Positions 53,755 to 63,850 are shown, numbered from the stretch's first letter. The stretch: DNA of 64,000 nt from CAYQOX01 sp964419335 (GCA_964419335.1 CAYQOX010000001.1:62001-126000), one strand, 5' to 3'. Numbers and translations: made by a program. Notes: a model not told the origin generated them from the letters alone.

Positions 53755-54751
53755 TGTTTTCCGCCTCTTCTTTGTTTAAAGATTTCAAGAAAGCAATAAT
53801 GGCGTCGATTTCCTGATTGGTAAGTTTTCCTTGATAGGTTTGCATCGCGGCTTCGAAGCCTGCATGAATTTTCGCATTGGGTTCAAGAATGGACTCTCGT
53901 GCATAGTTCTCATCAAACAGTACCGATCCGCCGCTTTTTAAGGGAACTTGCTTGCCCCAAGCTTCTTTGAACGTGGGACCGGTGCTGGCAGTTCCATCGG
54001 TGGTATGGCACTGTTTACATCCGGAAATGTTATAGAGTCTTTCTCCGGCTTCTTCGGGTGGGAGTTCTTTTAAGAAATCGGAGGCATCCCGCAGCCATTT
54101 ATCAAATTCGCCGGGTTGGTGTACAACTACTTGGGTGGTCATATCCGAGTGGCCGGTACCACAATATTCTGCACAATATAGAGGGAAGGTGCCTTCTTTG
54201 GTTGCCCGGAACCAAGCGTAGGTGTAGCGTCCCGGTACCGCATCCATTTTGACCCGAAAGGCGGGGATAAAAATACTGTGGGTGACATCCTCTGAAATAA
54301 TTACCAGTTTTACGGGACGGTCGATGGGTACATGAAGTTCAGAATCCATGTGGCCGGTAGGATACTGGAAGAACCAGTTCCATTTACGACCGTAAGCATT
54401 AATTTCATAGGCGTTGGCAGGGATCACCGTATTATCCATGTAGGCGGTAAAACCGAAATAGAAGATAATTAAGACAATGATGGTAGGAATCCCGCTCCAA
54501 GTGAGTTCAAGCCATAGACTGTGATTGGGAGTGGCTTGTTCCTTATGTCCTTCGCGCCGTCGATAGACGAAGATGAAGACAATCATTAAGGTGACAATCA
54601 AGAAGAAGAAAAAGATTCCCACCCATGTGATGAAGTAAAAAACAAAATCGACGGTTGATGCTGTATCCGATGCCTGAGGCGGTAGCCAAAAAGAGCCAGA
54701 AGATTGAGTTTGTATTTGGTTTGTATAATCACGAAAAGATGACCAAGGCAT
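53747..54751 (-). CDS. coxB: Cytochrome c oxidase subunit II with C-terminal cytochrome c (caa3)
   Basis: A 334-aa subunit. Two N-terminal helices (about 30-55 and 75-100) are followed by a CuA cupredoxin with CAEYCGTGHSDM, and a C-terminal cytochrome c domain (GCKQCHTTDG) with Met in the last helix. The fused cytochrome marks a caa3-type oxidase that can take electrons directly from ACIII. It is expressed ahead of coxA in the same operon. Spacing from SCO is 134 bp, so it may also have its own promoter. Confidence 0.95.
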   Translation of the reverse strand: MPWSSFRDYTNQIQTQSSGSFWLPPQASDTASTVDFVFYFITWVGIFFFFLIVTLMIVFIFVYRRREGHKEQATPNHSLWLELTWSGIPTIIVLIIFYFGFTAYMDNTVIPANAYEINAYGRKWNWFFQYPTGHMDSELHVPIDRPVKLVIISEDVTHSIFIPAFRVKMDAVPGRYTYAWFRATKEGTFPLYCAEYCGTGHSDMTTQVVVHQPGEFDKWLRDASDFLKELPPEEAGERLYNISGCKQCHTTDGTASTGPTFKEAWGKQVPLKSGGSVLFDENYARESILEPNAKIHAGFEAAMQTYQGKLTNQEIDAIIAFLKSLNKEEAENNE

Positions 54752-54885
54752 GATTAATCCTTTTTTTACTGTTTATCCGCTTGATGATAGAAACAATACA
54801 ATCGGTTCCTTTCACAAAGTAGTAGTAAAAATCGTAATGACGAATCCATTGAATTTTTAATGTTTGAATTAAATACCACATCTTT

Positions 54886-55740
54886 CTAGGCTTGTAGTTG
54901 TTTCTCCCATTGTCTTTTTCTCCTTGCGTCACGGATCCAAAGGGTCGTAAGAACGATTCCCAGGACAACGACGGTGATACCCCCTCCAAGCCGCATGATG
55001 TTCATGGCTAAGGGAGCGTAACGGTTGGTGGAAGGGTCATAATGGAAGCATGTGAGGATGAGTCGATCTATGGTGCTTCCAATTTTACCTTCTGAGGCTT
55101 CCACTAATGAAAGCCGAAGGGTTTGGGGATCGTAGTCGATGCCGTAGAGATAGCGTGAAAGGGATCCTTCGGGTGTGCTTATGAAGAGGGCGGCAGCGTG
55201 GGCATATTCCTGCCGCTCTTCATTATATTTGTAATTAAATCCTACGGCCGAGGTTAGTTTTTTGATTTGCGACTCACGTCCGGTGAGAAAGTGCCATCCT
55301 TGATCTGCACCAGGACGTCCGTACTCGCGCAACAAGTTTTGTTTTTTTGTTTTTGCCAATCGGGGTGTTTCTAAGGGGTCAAAACTCACGGTGATGATCT
55401 CAAAATCATCACCCACGGTCATTTTTATTTCTTTCAACGTCTCAAGCAGGCTTTCGAGTATTACACCGCAGAGCATGGGGCAGCGGAAATAGACGAGGGT
55501 TAATATCACAGGTTTATCGCCATCGAAGTAGCGGCTTAGTTGGACTTCTTGATCTTCTGAATTTTTGAATTGGAGTTCTAATGGAATTTGGGTATTAAGT
55601 TTTTCTTCAATCTCTACTCCTGTAACTTCTTCGGGAGTGTCATCCAATCGCTGTGCTGAAGCTGGTTGGAGCCATGACAATCCCAACCCCAGGACACAGA
55701 GACAAATTATCCATGGGAAAAGTGATTTGTGTGAATTCAT
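54886..55740 (-). CDS. SCO1/SenC-family copper chaperone
   Basis: A 284-aa exported or anchored protein with the SCO motif FRCPMLCGVILESL (CxxxC) and the later His in QEYAHAAALFIST. SCO proteins load the CuA site of subunit II. The frame extends 7 codons to 55761; ATG 55740 is preferred because AAAGGGA lies about 10 nt before it and gives a clean signal peptide (SLFPWIICLCVLGLGLSWL). A C-terminal helix (VVVLGIVLTTLWI) is also present. It lies between the small membrane protein and coxB. Confidence 0.9.
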   Translation of the reverse strand: MNSHKSLFPWIICLCVLGLGLSWLQPASAQRLDDTPEEVTGVEIEEKLNTQIPLELQFKNSEDQEVQLSRYFDGDKPVILTLVYFRCPMLCGVILESLLETLKEIKMTVGDDFEIITVSFDPLETPRLAKTKKQNLLREYGRPGADQGWHFLTGRESQIKKLTSAVGFNYKYNEERQEYAHAAALFISTPEGSLSRYLYGIDYDPQTLRLSLVEASEGKIGSTIDRLILTCFHYDPSTNRYAPLAMNIMRLGGGITVVVLGIVLTTLWIRDARRKRQWEKQLQA

Positions 55741-55864
55741 GGTTATCGTCCCTTTATACATGATTTGATATATCTATTTAGTAATGATTATAGCAGTACG
55801 TAGAGAAAATTGTATTTTCGCAAAGCAGCCGAGACCATGCGAATCCGGACTTTAATTCCAAGGG

Positions 55865-56161
55865 CTACTGGTTTTGGTTTTGATCTTCTAAGACGAGTTC
55901 CATCGCACGGTCGATCGGAATGGCTACGGTATTATTATCTTGGTCGATCCAGCGATAGCTGTTGAGGATTTCTTGTTGATTGGCACGGAGATTCTTAAGT
56001 TCTTCTGACTCTTGGTTGACAACTCGTTCTTGATAAATTTGTTCGTAATAGTGATAAAACCAGGCTTGTACGGCAACAATAATAATGAATATCAGTAATG
56101 CGGAGATAATGCCGATCAATACGATTTTGGGCGTGTTTAAGTCATCTCGAGATTGCTGCAT
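55865..56161 (-). CDS. Small membrane protein of the ACIII-cox cluster
   Basis: A 98-aa protein: one membrane helix (IVLIGIISALLIFIIIVAV, about 13-31), a helical linker and a C-terminal segment IPIDRAMELVLEDQ. The WIDQDNNTVAIPIDRAMELV pattern recurs in small proteins beside ACIII and oxidase genes in other bacteria, though I cannot name a family. AAAGG precedes the ATG. It likely aids assembly or interaction of the complexes; it is not a named subunit. Confidence 0.75.
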   Translation of the reverse strand: MQQSRDDLNTPKIVLIGIISALLIFIIIVAVQAWFYHYYEQIYQERVVNQESEELKNLRANQQEILNSYRWIDQDNNTVAIPIDRAMELVLEDQNQNQ

Positions 56162-56197
56162 GATACAACCTTTTTCTTTTATCCATGATTTTTATCG

Positions 56198-57427
56198 TTA
56201 TGCATTTTCGAAGGTTATAGATTCCTCTAAGCGAGGATCTTTTAAGGGAACCAATGCTTTTCCCCTGGCGATTTTGGCGGTGGATGCAAGGAACAAGCCG
56301 CCGATACCGAGGAAGCACCCAAGGTCTAATAAATGCAGAGGGACTTTATCAGCACTGAATTCAGGCATGATCAGCCAATAAAGATCGACCCAATGCATAA
56401 CCAGCATCCATGCCGCCCAAAAAGCGAGAAAAAGGCGGCGGCGTTTAGGATAGCGAGAAAGCAGCCCCATGAAGGGAATAACAAAATGGGCTGCGATAAT
56501 CAAGATGCCGATGTAGCCCCATTGTTGTGTCCCTTCCAAACTGGTACGGCGGTAGACCCAGCCGGTTTCTTCGGGGATATTGCCATACCAAATGAGCATA
56601 TATTGGGAGAAAGCGATATAAGCCCAGAAGAAGATGAAGGCAAAGAGCCATTTACCGAAATCATGATAATGTTCTATGGTAATGGAATTACGTAATATAC
56701 CTTCTTTTTGAAGGAGGTAAATCGCCAAGCAGAGAAAGGCGAAAAAGCCTACGATGCATCCCGAGAAGTAGTAAACGCCAAAAATAGTGCTAAACCAATG
56801 GGGATCGAGAGACATGAGCCAGTCGAAGGAAGCGAAAGTTACAGTGAGTGCGAAGAGGATCATGCCAGGGGCGCTTATTTTTTCCATTTTCAATGTTATT
56901 CGTTTATCCCCGTTTTGATCTTGCTCGACCGAGCGGGTTAGGAAGTAATTGGCTAAATACCACCAAACTGCAAGATAGAAGAGAGAACGCACCATGAAGA
57001 AGGGGATGTTCAAGTAAGGTTTTTTCCATTGCAGCAAATGATCATGGGCGACGTTCTCTGGTACCGACCAGGGATAAAGATAGCTCAATCCGAGGAAGAT
57101 GGGAATAAACAAGATGGCGAATAAGGGAATGTTTGCTGCCAGGATTTCTGCCACCCGGCGCACCACGACACTCCATCCAGAGCGAGTGAGATGTTGTAAG
57201 GCGACAAAGAATAAGGCGCCAAGAGAAATGCTTAGGAAATAGGAATAATTCACCAAATAACTAAATAAAAAGCGTTTCGTTCCTTCTTCCATCAAGAAAG
57301 AGAAGGAATAAGAGAGAACCAAGGCAACGATACCGGCGAGGCCACAGATTTGGAACAGTTTGAGTCCCAAACCTTTTAAATAGGTTTCGCTTTGATTGAT
57401 ATGTGGGGTTTCCATGGCTGTATTCAA
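56198..57427 (-). CDS. actF: Alternative complex III subunit ActF
   Basis: A 409-aa polytopic protein with ten hydrophobic helices, resembling a truncated NrfD/ActC-like fold; typical stretches are YSFSFLMEEGTKRFLFSYLVNYS and FAFIFFWAYIAFSQYMLIWYGN. ActF binds quinol with ActC at the ACIII membrane part. The start is TTG 57427, with GGAG 8 nt upstream; an ATG 12 bp later is too far from a ribosome site. It lies 13 bp after actE. Confidence 0.92.
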   Translation of the reverse strand: MNTAMETPHINQSETYLKGLGLKLFQICGLAGIVALVLSYSFSFLMEEGTKRFLFSYLVNYSYFLSISLGALFFVALQHLTRSGWSVVVRRVAEILAANIPLFAILFIPIFLGLSYLYPWSVPENVAHDHLLQWKKPYLNIPFFMVRSLFYLAVWWYLANYFLTRSVEQDQNGDKRITLKMEKISAPGMILFALTVTFASFDWLMSLDPHWFSTIFGVYYFSGCIVGFFAFLCLAIYLLQKEGILRNSITIEHYHDFGKWLFAFIFFWAYIAFSQYMLIWYGNIPEETGWVYRRTSLEGTQQWGYIGILIIAAHFVIPFMGLLSRYPKRRRLFLAFWAAWMLVMHWVDLYWLIMPEFSADKVPLHLLDLGCFLGIGGLFLASTAKIARGKALVPLKDPRLEESITFENA

Positions 57428-57440
57428 GGATCGTTCTCCA

Positions 57441-58082
57441 TTATTTCAAATCTTCGCGGTATTCCTGCGGTACATCATCAATGTTGGCGTTTTGGCTTTT
57501 TTGTAATGCCCGGATATAGGCTACGATTGCCCAGCGATCTTGTCCTGGGATTTGGGACCTATAAGCCGCCATATTGCGTATTCCATGGGTGATTGTGTTG
57601 AAAAGATGTCCTACCGGCCGTTCACGTACTTGATCAGTGTGATAGGAACTAGGAGGCACCCAAGTGCCTTCTTGTAAGGCTTCTGCGCGTTTGCCGATAA
57701 TTCCATCGCCATAGCCGGCGAGGCCGTGACACATGGCGCAGAAGATTTCGTAACGTTCTTGACCGCGTTGCAAGAGCGGCTGGGTGACCTCGATAGGGAA
57801 TTCTTCAATGAATTCGCCGCCTTGCTTGCCCGTCTGATAGGCTTCATCAGCGATCAATGATCCTCTTGCTACCGTGCCTGGGATTTCAGGACGCATGGCA
57901 CGCCGATCAGCGAAAAGGCGATTGTAATTCTGCGTTTTAAATTTCGGTTGATGATCCATATCGTGGATGATATGGGTTTTGGGTCCCGAGAATTTAACCG
58001 CCCTGGCTCGAGCGATGAGTACAACCGGAATGATAGCAAGGATCACAAGGACTAAGGCGGCGATGTAAAACGGTTTTGGCAT
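57441..58082 (-). CDS. actE: Alternative complex III monoheme cytochrome c, ActE
   Basis: A 213-aa protein with an N-terminal anchor (YIAALVLVILAIIPVVLIARA) and one heme site CAMCHGLAGYGDGIIGKR (about residue 115-132), with a possible axial Met in the GIRNMAAYRSQI region. ActE accepts electrons from the pentaheme ActA. It is 2 bp from actD in the operon. Confidence 0.92.
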   Translation of the reverse strand: MPKPFYIAALVLVILAIIPVVLIARARAVKFSGPKTHIIHDMDHQPKFKTQNYNRLFADRRAMRPEIPGTVARGSLIADEAYQTGKQGGEFIEEFPIEVTQPLLQRGQERYEIFCAMCHGLAGYGDGIIGKRAEALQEGTWVPPSSYHTDQVRERPVGHLFNTITHGIRNMAAYRSQIPGQDRWAIVAYIRALQKSQNANIDDVPQEYREDLK

Positions 58083-58084
58083 GA

Positions 58085-58624
58085 TTAATCCTCCACGGCT
58101 TCTACGGTGGTACCGCCCAATTGGTTCACGAATTCCGGGGTTTTTTCTTTGTCGAATTTAGGATCCGACGCTTCAATATAAATAAAGAAGCGGTCGGTGG
58201 TCGCGCGTAAAAAACGTTCATTGCTAAACAAGGGATGATAAAGCTGTGGGAGACCGTTAAGCATGAATAGAGCCCCGACGGTGGCAAGAGCACTGAAGAG
58301 AATCGTAAGTTCGAAGGCAATGGGAATGTTCGCAGGGAGACTCCAAAACGGTTTCCCGCTAATAATGATGGGGTAATCGACTGCATTCATCCACCATTGC
58401 ATGAGAATGGCTACGGCCAACCCGAACAATCCTGCACCGAGTACGATCCAAGGGAGGATGGTAGGACGGATGCCCATGGCGTCATCCATCCCGTGCAGGG
58501 GCAGGGGACTATGGGCGTCCCATTCAGAGTACCCTTCATCGCGTACTTTTTCGCATGCTTTGAGCAAGGATTCACTGGTTTCGAATTCGACCAAGTATCC
58601 ATGCAGTTTTTTTTCTTCATTCAT
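58085..58624 (-). CDS. actD: Alternative complex III subunit ActD (DUF3341)
   Basis: A 179-aa membrane protein with two helices (WIVLGAGLFGLAVAILMQWW and IAFELTILFSALATVGALFML) and the DUF3341 N-terminus (ESLLKACEKVRDEGYSEWDA). ActD bridges the membrane and soluble parts of ACIII. Spacing to actC is 30 bp. Confidence 0.93.
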   Translation of the reverse strand: MNEEKKLHGYLVEFETSESLLKACEKVRDEGYSEWDAHSPLPLHGMDDAMGIRPTILPWIVLGAGLFGLAVAILMQWWMNAVDYPIIISGKPFWSLPANIPIAFELTILFSALATVGALFMLNGLPQLYHPLFSNERFLRATTDRFFIYIEASDPKFDKEKTPEFVNQLGGTTVEAVED

Positions 58625-58654
58625 GACGTCAAACCTTCGAATTTACGGTTCGAT

Positions 58655-60139
58655 TTATTGTTTTTCTTCTTTTTCGCCCCAATATTCAGGTTCATGGGCA
58701 TGAGGGATATCTCCGTGATAGTCCCCTACACCGCGATGGACTCCGTGGCGTAAATGGGCTTGGGGCATTACGGTTTTCACTTCGGCCATGGCCACGATGG
58801 GCAAGAAACGTAGAAATAAGAGAAATAGAGTGAAGAATAGACCGAAGCTGCCTACAAATGTTAAAATGTCAACCCAAGTTGGGCTGTAGTAATCCCAGCT
58901 GGATGGGATAAAATCTCGACTTAGAGAACTGACGACAATAACGAAACGCTCAAACCACATGCCTACATTAACCAGAATGGAAATAATAAACATAAGCCAA
59001 GGAGTGGTTCGGAATTTGCGGAACCAGAAGACTTGAGGCACAAGAACGTTGCATGTAACCATTGTCCAGTAGGCCCAGGCGTATGGACCAAAGGCGCGGT
59101 TAATGAAAGCGAATGATTCGTAAGGATTGCCTCCATACCAGGCGATGAAAAATTCCATGGCGTAGGCATAGCCAACCATTGATCCCGTGACCAGGATGAT
59201 TTTGCTCATGTTTTCCAGATGACGCAGGGTAATAATTTCTTTGAGGCCAAAGATATGACGGGCGGGAATGATCAGAGTCATGACCATAGCGAACCCGCTA
59301 AAGATCGCCCCCGCTACGAAGTAGGGAGGAAAGATGGTGGTATGCCAGCCGGGAAGTTGTGATACGGCAAAATCAAAGCTGACGACCGAGTGAACGCTGA
59401 GGACCAAGGGAGTCGCCAAGGCAGCGAGGATCAAGTAAGCCGCTTCATGACGGTGCCAATGCCGGTGAGAACCACGCCACCCCATGGCTGCGATTCCATA
59501 GGCAATCTTGCGAATTTTTGTTTTGGCGCGGTCGCGGAGAGTGGCTAAATCGGGGATCATACCTACATACCAGAACATGATCGAGACAATCGCGTAGGTA
59601 CTAACGGCGAAAACGTCCCACAGCAAGGGGCTACGGAAGTTTGGCCACATTTGCATTTGATTGGGATAAGGAGCGAGCCAATAGACCACCCAGATTCGGC
59701 CTACGTGGATCGCGGGGAAGATGCCCGCGCAAGCAACCGCGAAAATGGTCATGGCTTCGGCAAAACGGTTAATGCTTGTTCTCCATTGCTGACGGAGTAG
59801 GAAAAGAATGGCAGAAATCAAGGTACCCGCGTGGCCAATTCCTACCCAAAAGACAAAGTTGACAATCGCCCATCCCCAGGCAACCGGGATATTTAACCCC
59901 CAGACACCCACACCCACAGAGACCAAATAAGCGATCATAGCGAAGAGTACCATGAGGAAGAAAGAGGAGATTCCGAACGCAATATACCAAGCTCGCGGGG
60001 GCTTCTCCATCTCTGTGATGCGGCAGACTTTTTCGGTAACCGATGTGAAGTCATTATCCGCCGTCACTAAGGGTGCACGTTGAGCGGGATCGTTATGGGT
60101 GTTATCAATTTCTTTGCTAGGATTGATGGCTGTCTTCAT
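58655..60139 (-). CDS. actC: Alternative complex III quinol-binding subunit ActC (NrfD family)
   Basis: A 494-aa membrane protein with ten helices. Family signatures are FVFWVGIGHAGTLISAILFLL and WFERFVIVVSSLSRDFIPSSW. It provides a quinol site and proton path. It overlaps actB by 23 bp. The C-terminal tail (RHGVHRGVGDYHGDIPH) is polar and lies beyond the last helix. Confidence 0.95.
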   Translation of the reverse strand: MKTAINPSKEIDNTHNDPAQRAPLVTADNDFTSVTEKVCRITEMEKPPRAWYIAFGISSFFLMVLFAMIAYLVSVGVGVWGLNIPVAWGWAIVNFVFWVGIGHAGTLISAILFLLRQQWRTSINRFAEAMTIFAVACAGIFPAIHVGRIWVVYWLAPYPNQMQMWPNFRSPLLWDVFAVSTYAIVSIMFWYVGMIPDLATLRDRAKTKIRKIAYGIAAMGWRGSHRHWHRHEAAYLILAALATPLVLSVHSVVSFDFAVSQLPGWHTTIFPPYFVAGAIFSGFAMVMTLIIPARHIFGLKEIITLRHLENMSKIILVTGSMVGYAYAMEFFIAWYGGNPYESFAFINRAFGPYAWAYWTMVTCNVLVPQVFWFRKFRTTPWLMFIISILVNVGMWFERFVIVVSSLSRDFIPSSWDYYSPTWVDILTFVGSFGLFFTLFLLFLRFLPIVAMAEVKTVMPQAHLRHGVHRGVGDYHGDIPHAHEPEYWGEKEEKQ

Positions 60140-63100
60140 GAGTATCTTTTGCTTCGCTTGAATCGACTAACTCCGGATTAGGATTTTTGAGACGAGCCAG
60201 AAACGCGGTGCGTGGTTTGAGATGGAGTCCTTCCAAGGTGTAATAGGAGCGATCCGCGTCATGTTTCTTGCGAACTTGGCTGTCTTGGTTATTTAAATCA
60301 CCAAAAGTAATGGCTTGAGTAGGGCATGTCTGCGCACATGCGGGTACTACTTCACCATCTTCGATAGGCCGACGTTCATTCTTGGAATCGATTTTGGCCT
60401 TTTGGATACGCTGTACGCAGAAAGTGCACTTCTCCATGACTCCCCGGCTACGAACCGTCACGTCGGGATTGAAAGCCATTTTTACAGTATCTTGTAAGCC
60501 TTTGTTATAATTGAAGAAATTAAAACGACGAACTTTATAGGGGCAATTGTTGGAGCAATAGCGGGTTCCTACGCACCGGTTGTAAACCATCAGATTGAGC
60601 CCATCATCGCTATGGACTGTGGCAGATACGGGACACACTTGCTCGCAGGGAGCATTTTCGCAATGAACACAAGTCATGGGCTGGTGGGCTACTTCGGGAG
60701 TTTCTGGGTCTCCCTTGAAATATCGATCTACTCGAATCCAGTGCATTTCACGCCCGTTGTGGACTTGCTCTTTACCGACTACGGGGATGTTATTTTCTGC
60801 TTGGCAGGCGATGACACACGAATTGCAGCCGATACATGAATTAAGGTCAATGGCCATGCCCCATTTATTGTCTGAATATTCGTGTTCTTTCCATAGGGGA
60901 TGGACTTCGTGGTGTCCATCACTATGTTTTGCAAATTCAGGGTGTTCTAAATATTCCTCGACCGTGGCTTCTTTGATGATCTCATCAATTCGGCGAGCGC
61001 GTTCCTGCAAGCCCGTAATGTCGATGGCATGATGATCTTGGGTCATGGCTAAGGTATAGGGACGCTGGGAGAGATTTTCCACTTTGGCGCCGGTAGAAAA
61101 TCCCATGGAATCTGTAGTGCGGAGTTTATACGTATTAAATCCTACTCCATCACCGACCCGACCGGCGGCCCTGCGTCCATAGCCAAGAGGGAGGCCGATG
61201 GAATAAGGGGCTTGTCCCGGCATAATATAGACGGCGATTTCGCATTGATACCCACCGCGTGTGATTTTGATCCTATCACCGTTGGAAAGTTCCAGTTCTT
61301 CGGCAGTTTTGGGAGAAAGGAGGGCAGCGTTATCCCATGCGATTTTCGTATGAAAATCAGGCAGCTCTTGGAGCCATCCGTTATTGGCAAAACGTCCATC
61401 ATAGACTTTGGCGTCTTGGAAAAAGGTAATTTCAAGATTTTCAGAAGTGTAATGATGGGGTTTATCCGAAATTTGATATATAGAGCGATCGAGCGAATGA
61501 TAATCTAATTGATATGAGGCTGGTTTGAATTCTGAACCTTTCATGCATCCGTCATGCAATAATTTCGACCAGGATTGATCAAAGGTTTCTTTGCCAAAGT
61601 GTTGCTTGAAGGTTCGCTGAACGATTTCATGTCCTTCTTGTGAGGAGTCGTTATTCAAGATGGCAAGTAATTCGATAAAAGTCTTACCTTCGTAAAGTGG
61701 GCGAATCAATGGTTGTTGGGAGGTAAGGGTCCCATCGTAGGCATAATAATCTCCCCAGCTTTCTAAGAAATGGGCTTGGGGAAGATGCCATAGGCAAGAA
61801 TTGGAAGTTTCGTTATTATATAGACTTAAATGTATTGTAGTGGAAATATCTTTAATTTTATTTTCTATATCCAGATCAGCGGGAGCGTTATAGACCGGAT
61901 TTCCTCCCAAAATGACCAGCGTGTCAATTTCACTTTGATCGATTTGATTGGCAAGTGTTTGAATCGCGTCAAAATGATGAGGGCGATTCCTATCTGGAGA
62001 ATTTATGTAAGTTATTGTTTTGTTTTGATTTGAAAGAAAATGGTTGAGAAGAAATACAATCGTGTGGACGATTTCCGGCTGCTGGGGTCCGGCGATGAGG
62101 AGGCTTTTTCCAAGATTAGAGGCCAGGTCTTTGGCCATGGCTTTGATCATTTTGCGATGATCATCGGGTTCGAGGAAGCGTTCGAGAGATTTTTTGAAAT
62201 TCTCAGGGATGTTCGCATCTTTTAAGTGATGATGAATAATTTCCGCGGCTAAGCCTAATGTAAAGCGTGGAATTTCACTCGAAGGAATCGGCAAGCGATG
62301 ATCGGCCATAGTTCCGGTAATGGAGTAGCGGCTTTCAATAGCATATAAACGGTTTGATTTTCCTTCTCTTGGATTTTTCTTCTTCACAAATTCTCGAGAA
62401 GAACGAATCCCTGCGGGATGTTCCCAAAGCGGGTCTGCATCCAGGCTAACGATCACATCGGCTTGATCGAAGTGATAGATCGGACGGAGAGGTTTATCCG
62501 TTACGGCTTTGATTCCTTCTCGCTCGTTGTCGTAGGAGATTGGTTCATATTCCAGCCATGTGGCTTGTGGGAAATTTTTTAGGGTTTGCTTTTTCATTTC
62601 CAACAGGCTGGGAGAGGAGGTCGTTTCTGAGAGGAATGTTATTCCTTTTCCCTTGTTTTCTTTTAATTTAGAGAAATGTTCTTTAGAAAAGGCTGTAAAC
62701 TCTTTCCAGGTGCGGTTTTGTTCTTTTCTGTCTTGGCGAAGAACCGGATATTGGCTTCGGTCGGGATCGTACAGTTCCAACACGCTGGCTTGGGCCAAGT
62801 TAGAGGCCGCTCCCAGGCTATAGGGATGAGAGGGGTTGCCTTCCACTTTGATAGGGCGAGCGTCGTAACTGGTTACTAGCAGCCCTGTGGCCACGCCACC
62901 AAGTTGTTGGCTTGTGGCGAATTGTTGGGTTTCTCCGGGGATATGTCCTTCGGGGCGTCGAGCGTAGGGGACAATTTTCTCGGTAGGCCACGAGCAGGCC
63001 TTAAGTCCTGCCAAGGCTAGAGATGCGGCCATGATCTTGAGAAAGTTTCTACGGTTGCCTTGGAAGAGTTCGGCCGCGTGATTGGGGAATTCTGATTCAA

Positions 63101-63221
63101 GGAATTTGTGGAATTCCTCTGTATCCGCCAGTTGATCAAGGCTTCTCCAATAGGTGAGTCCTTTTGGATTTTGCTTCTCGATATATTGTTTTTGCTCGTT
63201 TATCGATGACATGTTAAACAA
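60117..63221 (-). CDS. actB: Alternative complex III iron-sulfur subunit ActB
   Basis: A 1034-aa fusion. A Tat-lipoprotein leader (GNRRNFLKIMAASLALAGLKAC) precedes a molybdopterin-oxidoreductase-like ActB1 domain (about 85-700), which in ACIII lacks the metal cofactor. The C-terminal ActB2 domain (about 760-1000) has cysteine groups CIGCNSCVIACQAEN, CVHCENAPCEQVCPV, CVGTRYCSNNCPYKVRRFN (Thr for Cys, consistent with the known 3Fe-4S cluster) and CTFCVQRI...CAQTCPTQA. It overlaps actA by 22 bp. ATG 63221 or 63212 may be the start. Confidence 0.95.
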   Translation of the reverse strand: MFNMSSINEQKQYIEKQNPKGLTYWRSLDQLADTEEFHKFLESEFPNHAAELFQGNRRNFLKIMAASLALAGLKACSWPTEKIVPYARRPEGHIPGETQQFATSQQLGGVATGLLVTSYDARPIKVEGNPSHPYSLGAASNLAQASVLELYDPDRSQYPVLRQDRKEQNRTWKEFTAFSKEHFSKLKENKGKGITFLSETTSSPSLLEMKKQTLKNFPQATWLEYEPISYDNEREGIKAVTDKPLRPIYHFDQADVIVSLDADPLWEHPAGIRSSREFVKKKNPREGKSNRLYAIESRYSITGTMADHRLPIPSSEIPRFTLGLAAEIIHHHLKDANIPENFKKSLERFLEPDDHRKMIKAMAKDLASNLGKSLLIAGPQQPEIVHTIVFLLNHFLSNQNKTITYINSPDRNRPHHFDAIQTLANQIDQSEIDTLVILGGNPVYNAPADLDIENKIKDISTTIHLSLYNNETSNSCLWHLPQAHFLESWGDYYAYDGTLTSQQPLIRPLYEGKTFIELLAILNNDSSQEGHEIVQRTFKQHFGKETFDQSWSKLLHDGCMKGSEFKPASYQLDYHSLDRSIYQISDKPHHYTSENLEITFFQDAKVYDGRFANNGWLQELPDFHTKIAWDNAALLSPKTAEELELSNGDRIKITRGGYQCEIAVYIMPGQAPYSIGLPLGYGRRAAGRVGDGVGFNTYKLRTTDSMGFSTGAKVENLSQRPYTLAMTQDHHAIDITGLQERARRIDEIIKEATVEEYLEHPEFAKHSDGHHEVHPLWKEHEYSDNKWGMAIDLNSCIGCNSCVIACQAENNIPVVGKEQVHNGREMHWIRVDRYFKGDPETPEVAHQPMTCVHCENAPCEQVCPVSATVHSDDGLNLMVYNRCVGTRYCSNNCPYKVRRFNFFNYNKGLQDTVKMAFNPDVTVRSRGVMEKCTFCVQRIQKAKIDSKNERRPIEDGEVVPACAQTCPTQAITFGDLNNQDSQVRKKHDADRSYYTLEGLHLKPRTAFLARLKNPNPELVDSSEAKDTHEDSHQS

Positions 63222-63850
63222 TCCGTTGGGGGATCAATATTATATTGTTCTTGAACCCGTTTACCTATAATCTCTTGTTCTTCTGTTGGGTAAATCACCA
63301 TTTCGGTGATGTCATTCAATTCACGAAGGTGTTTTTCTGGCTCGCGGTGGCAATCAAGGCACCAGCCCATGCTTAGGGTATGCTCTTGGTAAACTTTATC
63401 CATTTTGTCGACCCGGCCATGGCACGATACACATCCCACCCCACGTCGAACATGAGCGCTATGATTGAAGAAAACATAATCCGGTAAATCGTGTACCCGT
63501 ACCCATTCTATGGGCATGCCTGAGACATGACTTTCTTTTATAGGTATCAATTTCGCACTTTCTGCTCGGATATTTTGGTGGCAATTCATGCAAGTTTCGG
63601 TGGGTGGTATGGCGGAATGGGCTGCTTCTTCTACAGTGTTATGGCAATACCGGCAATCTATGCCCAGCTCTCCCGCGTGGAGGGCGTGGGAGTAATCGAC
63701 GGGTTGATCCGGCATATACCCAACATCGGTGGTGAGGGGAGAGCCTCCATAGTAGGCTACGAAAATTAGATATAACGGTGCGATAAGAAGAAAAGCACCC
63801 AAGGCATGTTTGATTTGGTTCGTCCACTTAGGAAAGGTAAACGTTTTCAT
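63200..63850 (-). CDS. actA: Alternative complex III pentaheme cytochrome c, ActA
   Basis: A 216-aa cytochrome with an N-terminal membrane helix (LGAFLLIAPLYLIFVAYYGG, about 17-36) and five CxxCH sites: CRYCH, CMNCH, CVSCH, CLDCH and CLTCH, the last two residues before the stop. The first gene of the actABCDEF operon, it passes electrons from ActB to ActE. The promoter is probably in the AT-rich 150 bp above 63850. Confidence 0.95.
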   Translation of the reverse strand: MKTFTFPKWTNQIKHALGAFLLIAPLYLIFVAYYGGSPLTTDVGYMPDQPVDYSHALHAGELGIDCRYCHNTVEEAAHSAIPPTETCMNCHQNIRAESAKLIPIKESHVSGMPIEWVRVHDLPDYVFFNHSAHVRRGVGCVSCHGRVDKMDKVYQEHTLSMGWCLDCHREPEKHLRELNDITEMVIYPTEEQEIIGKRVQEQYNIDPPTDCLTCHR

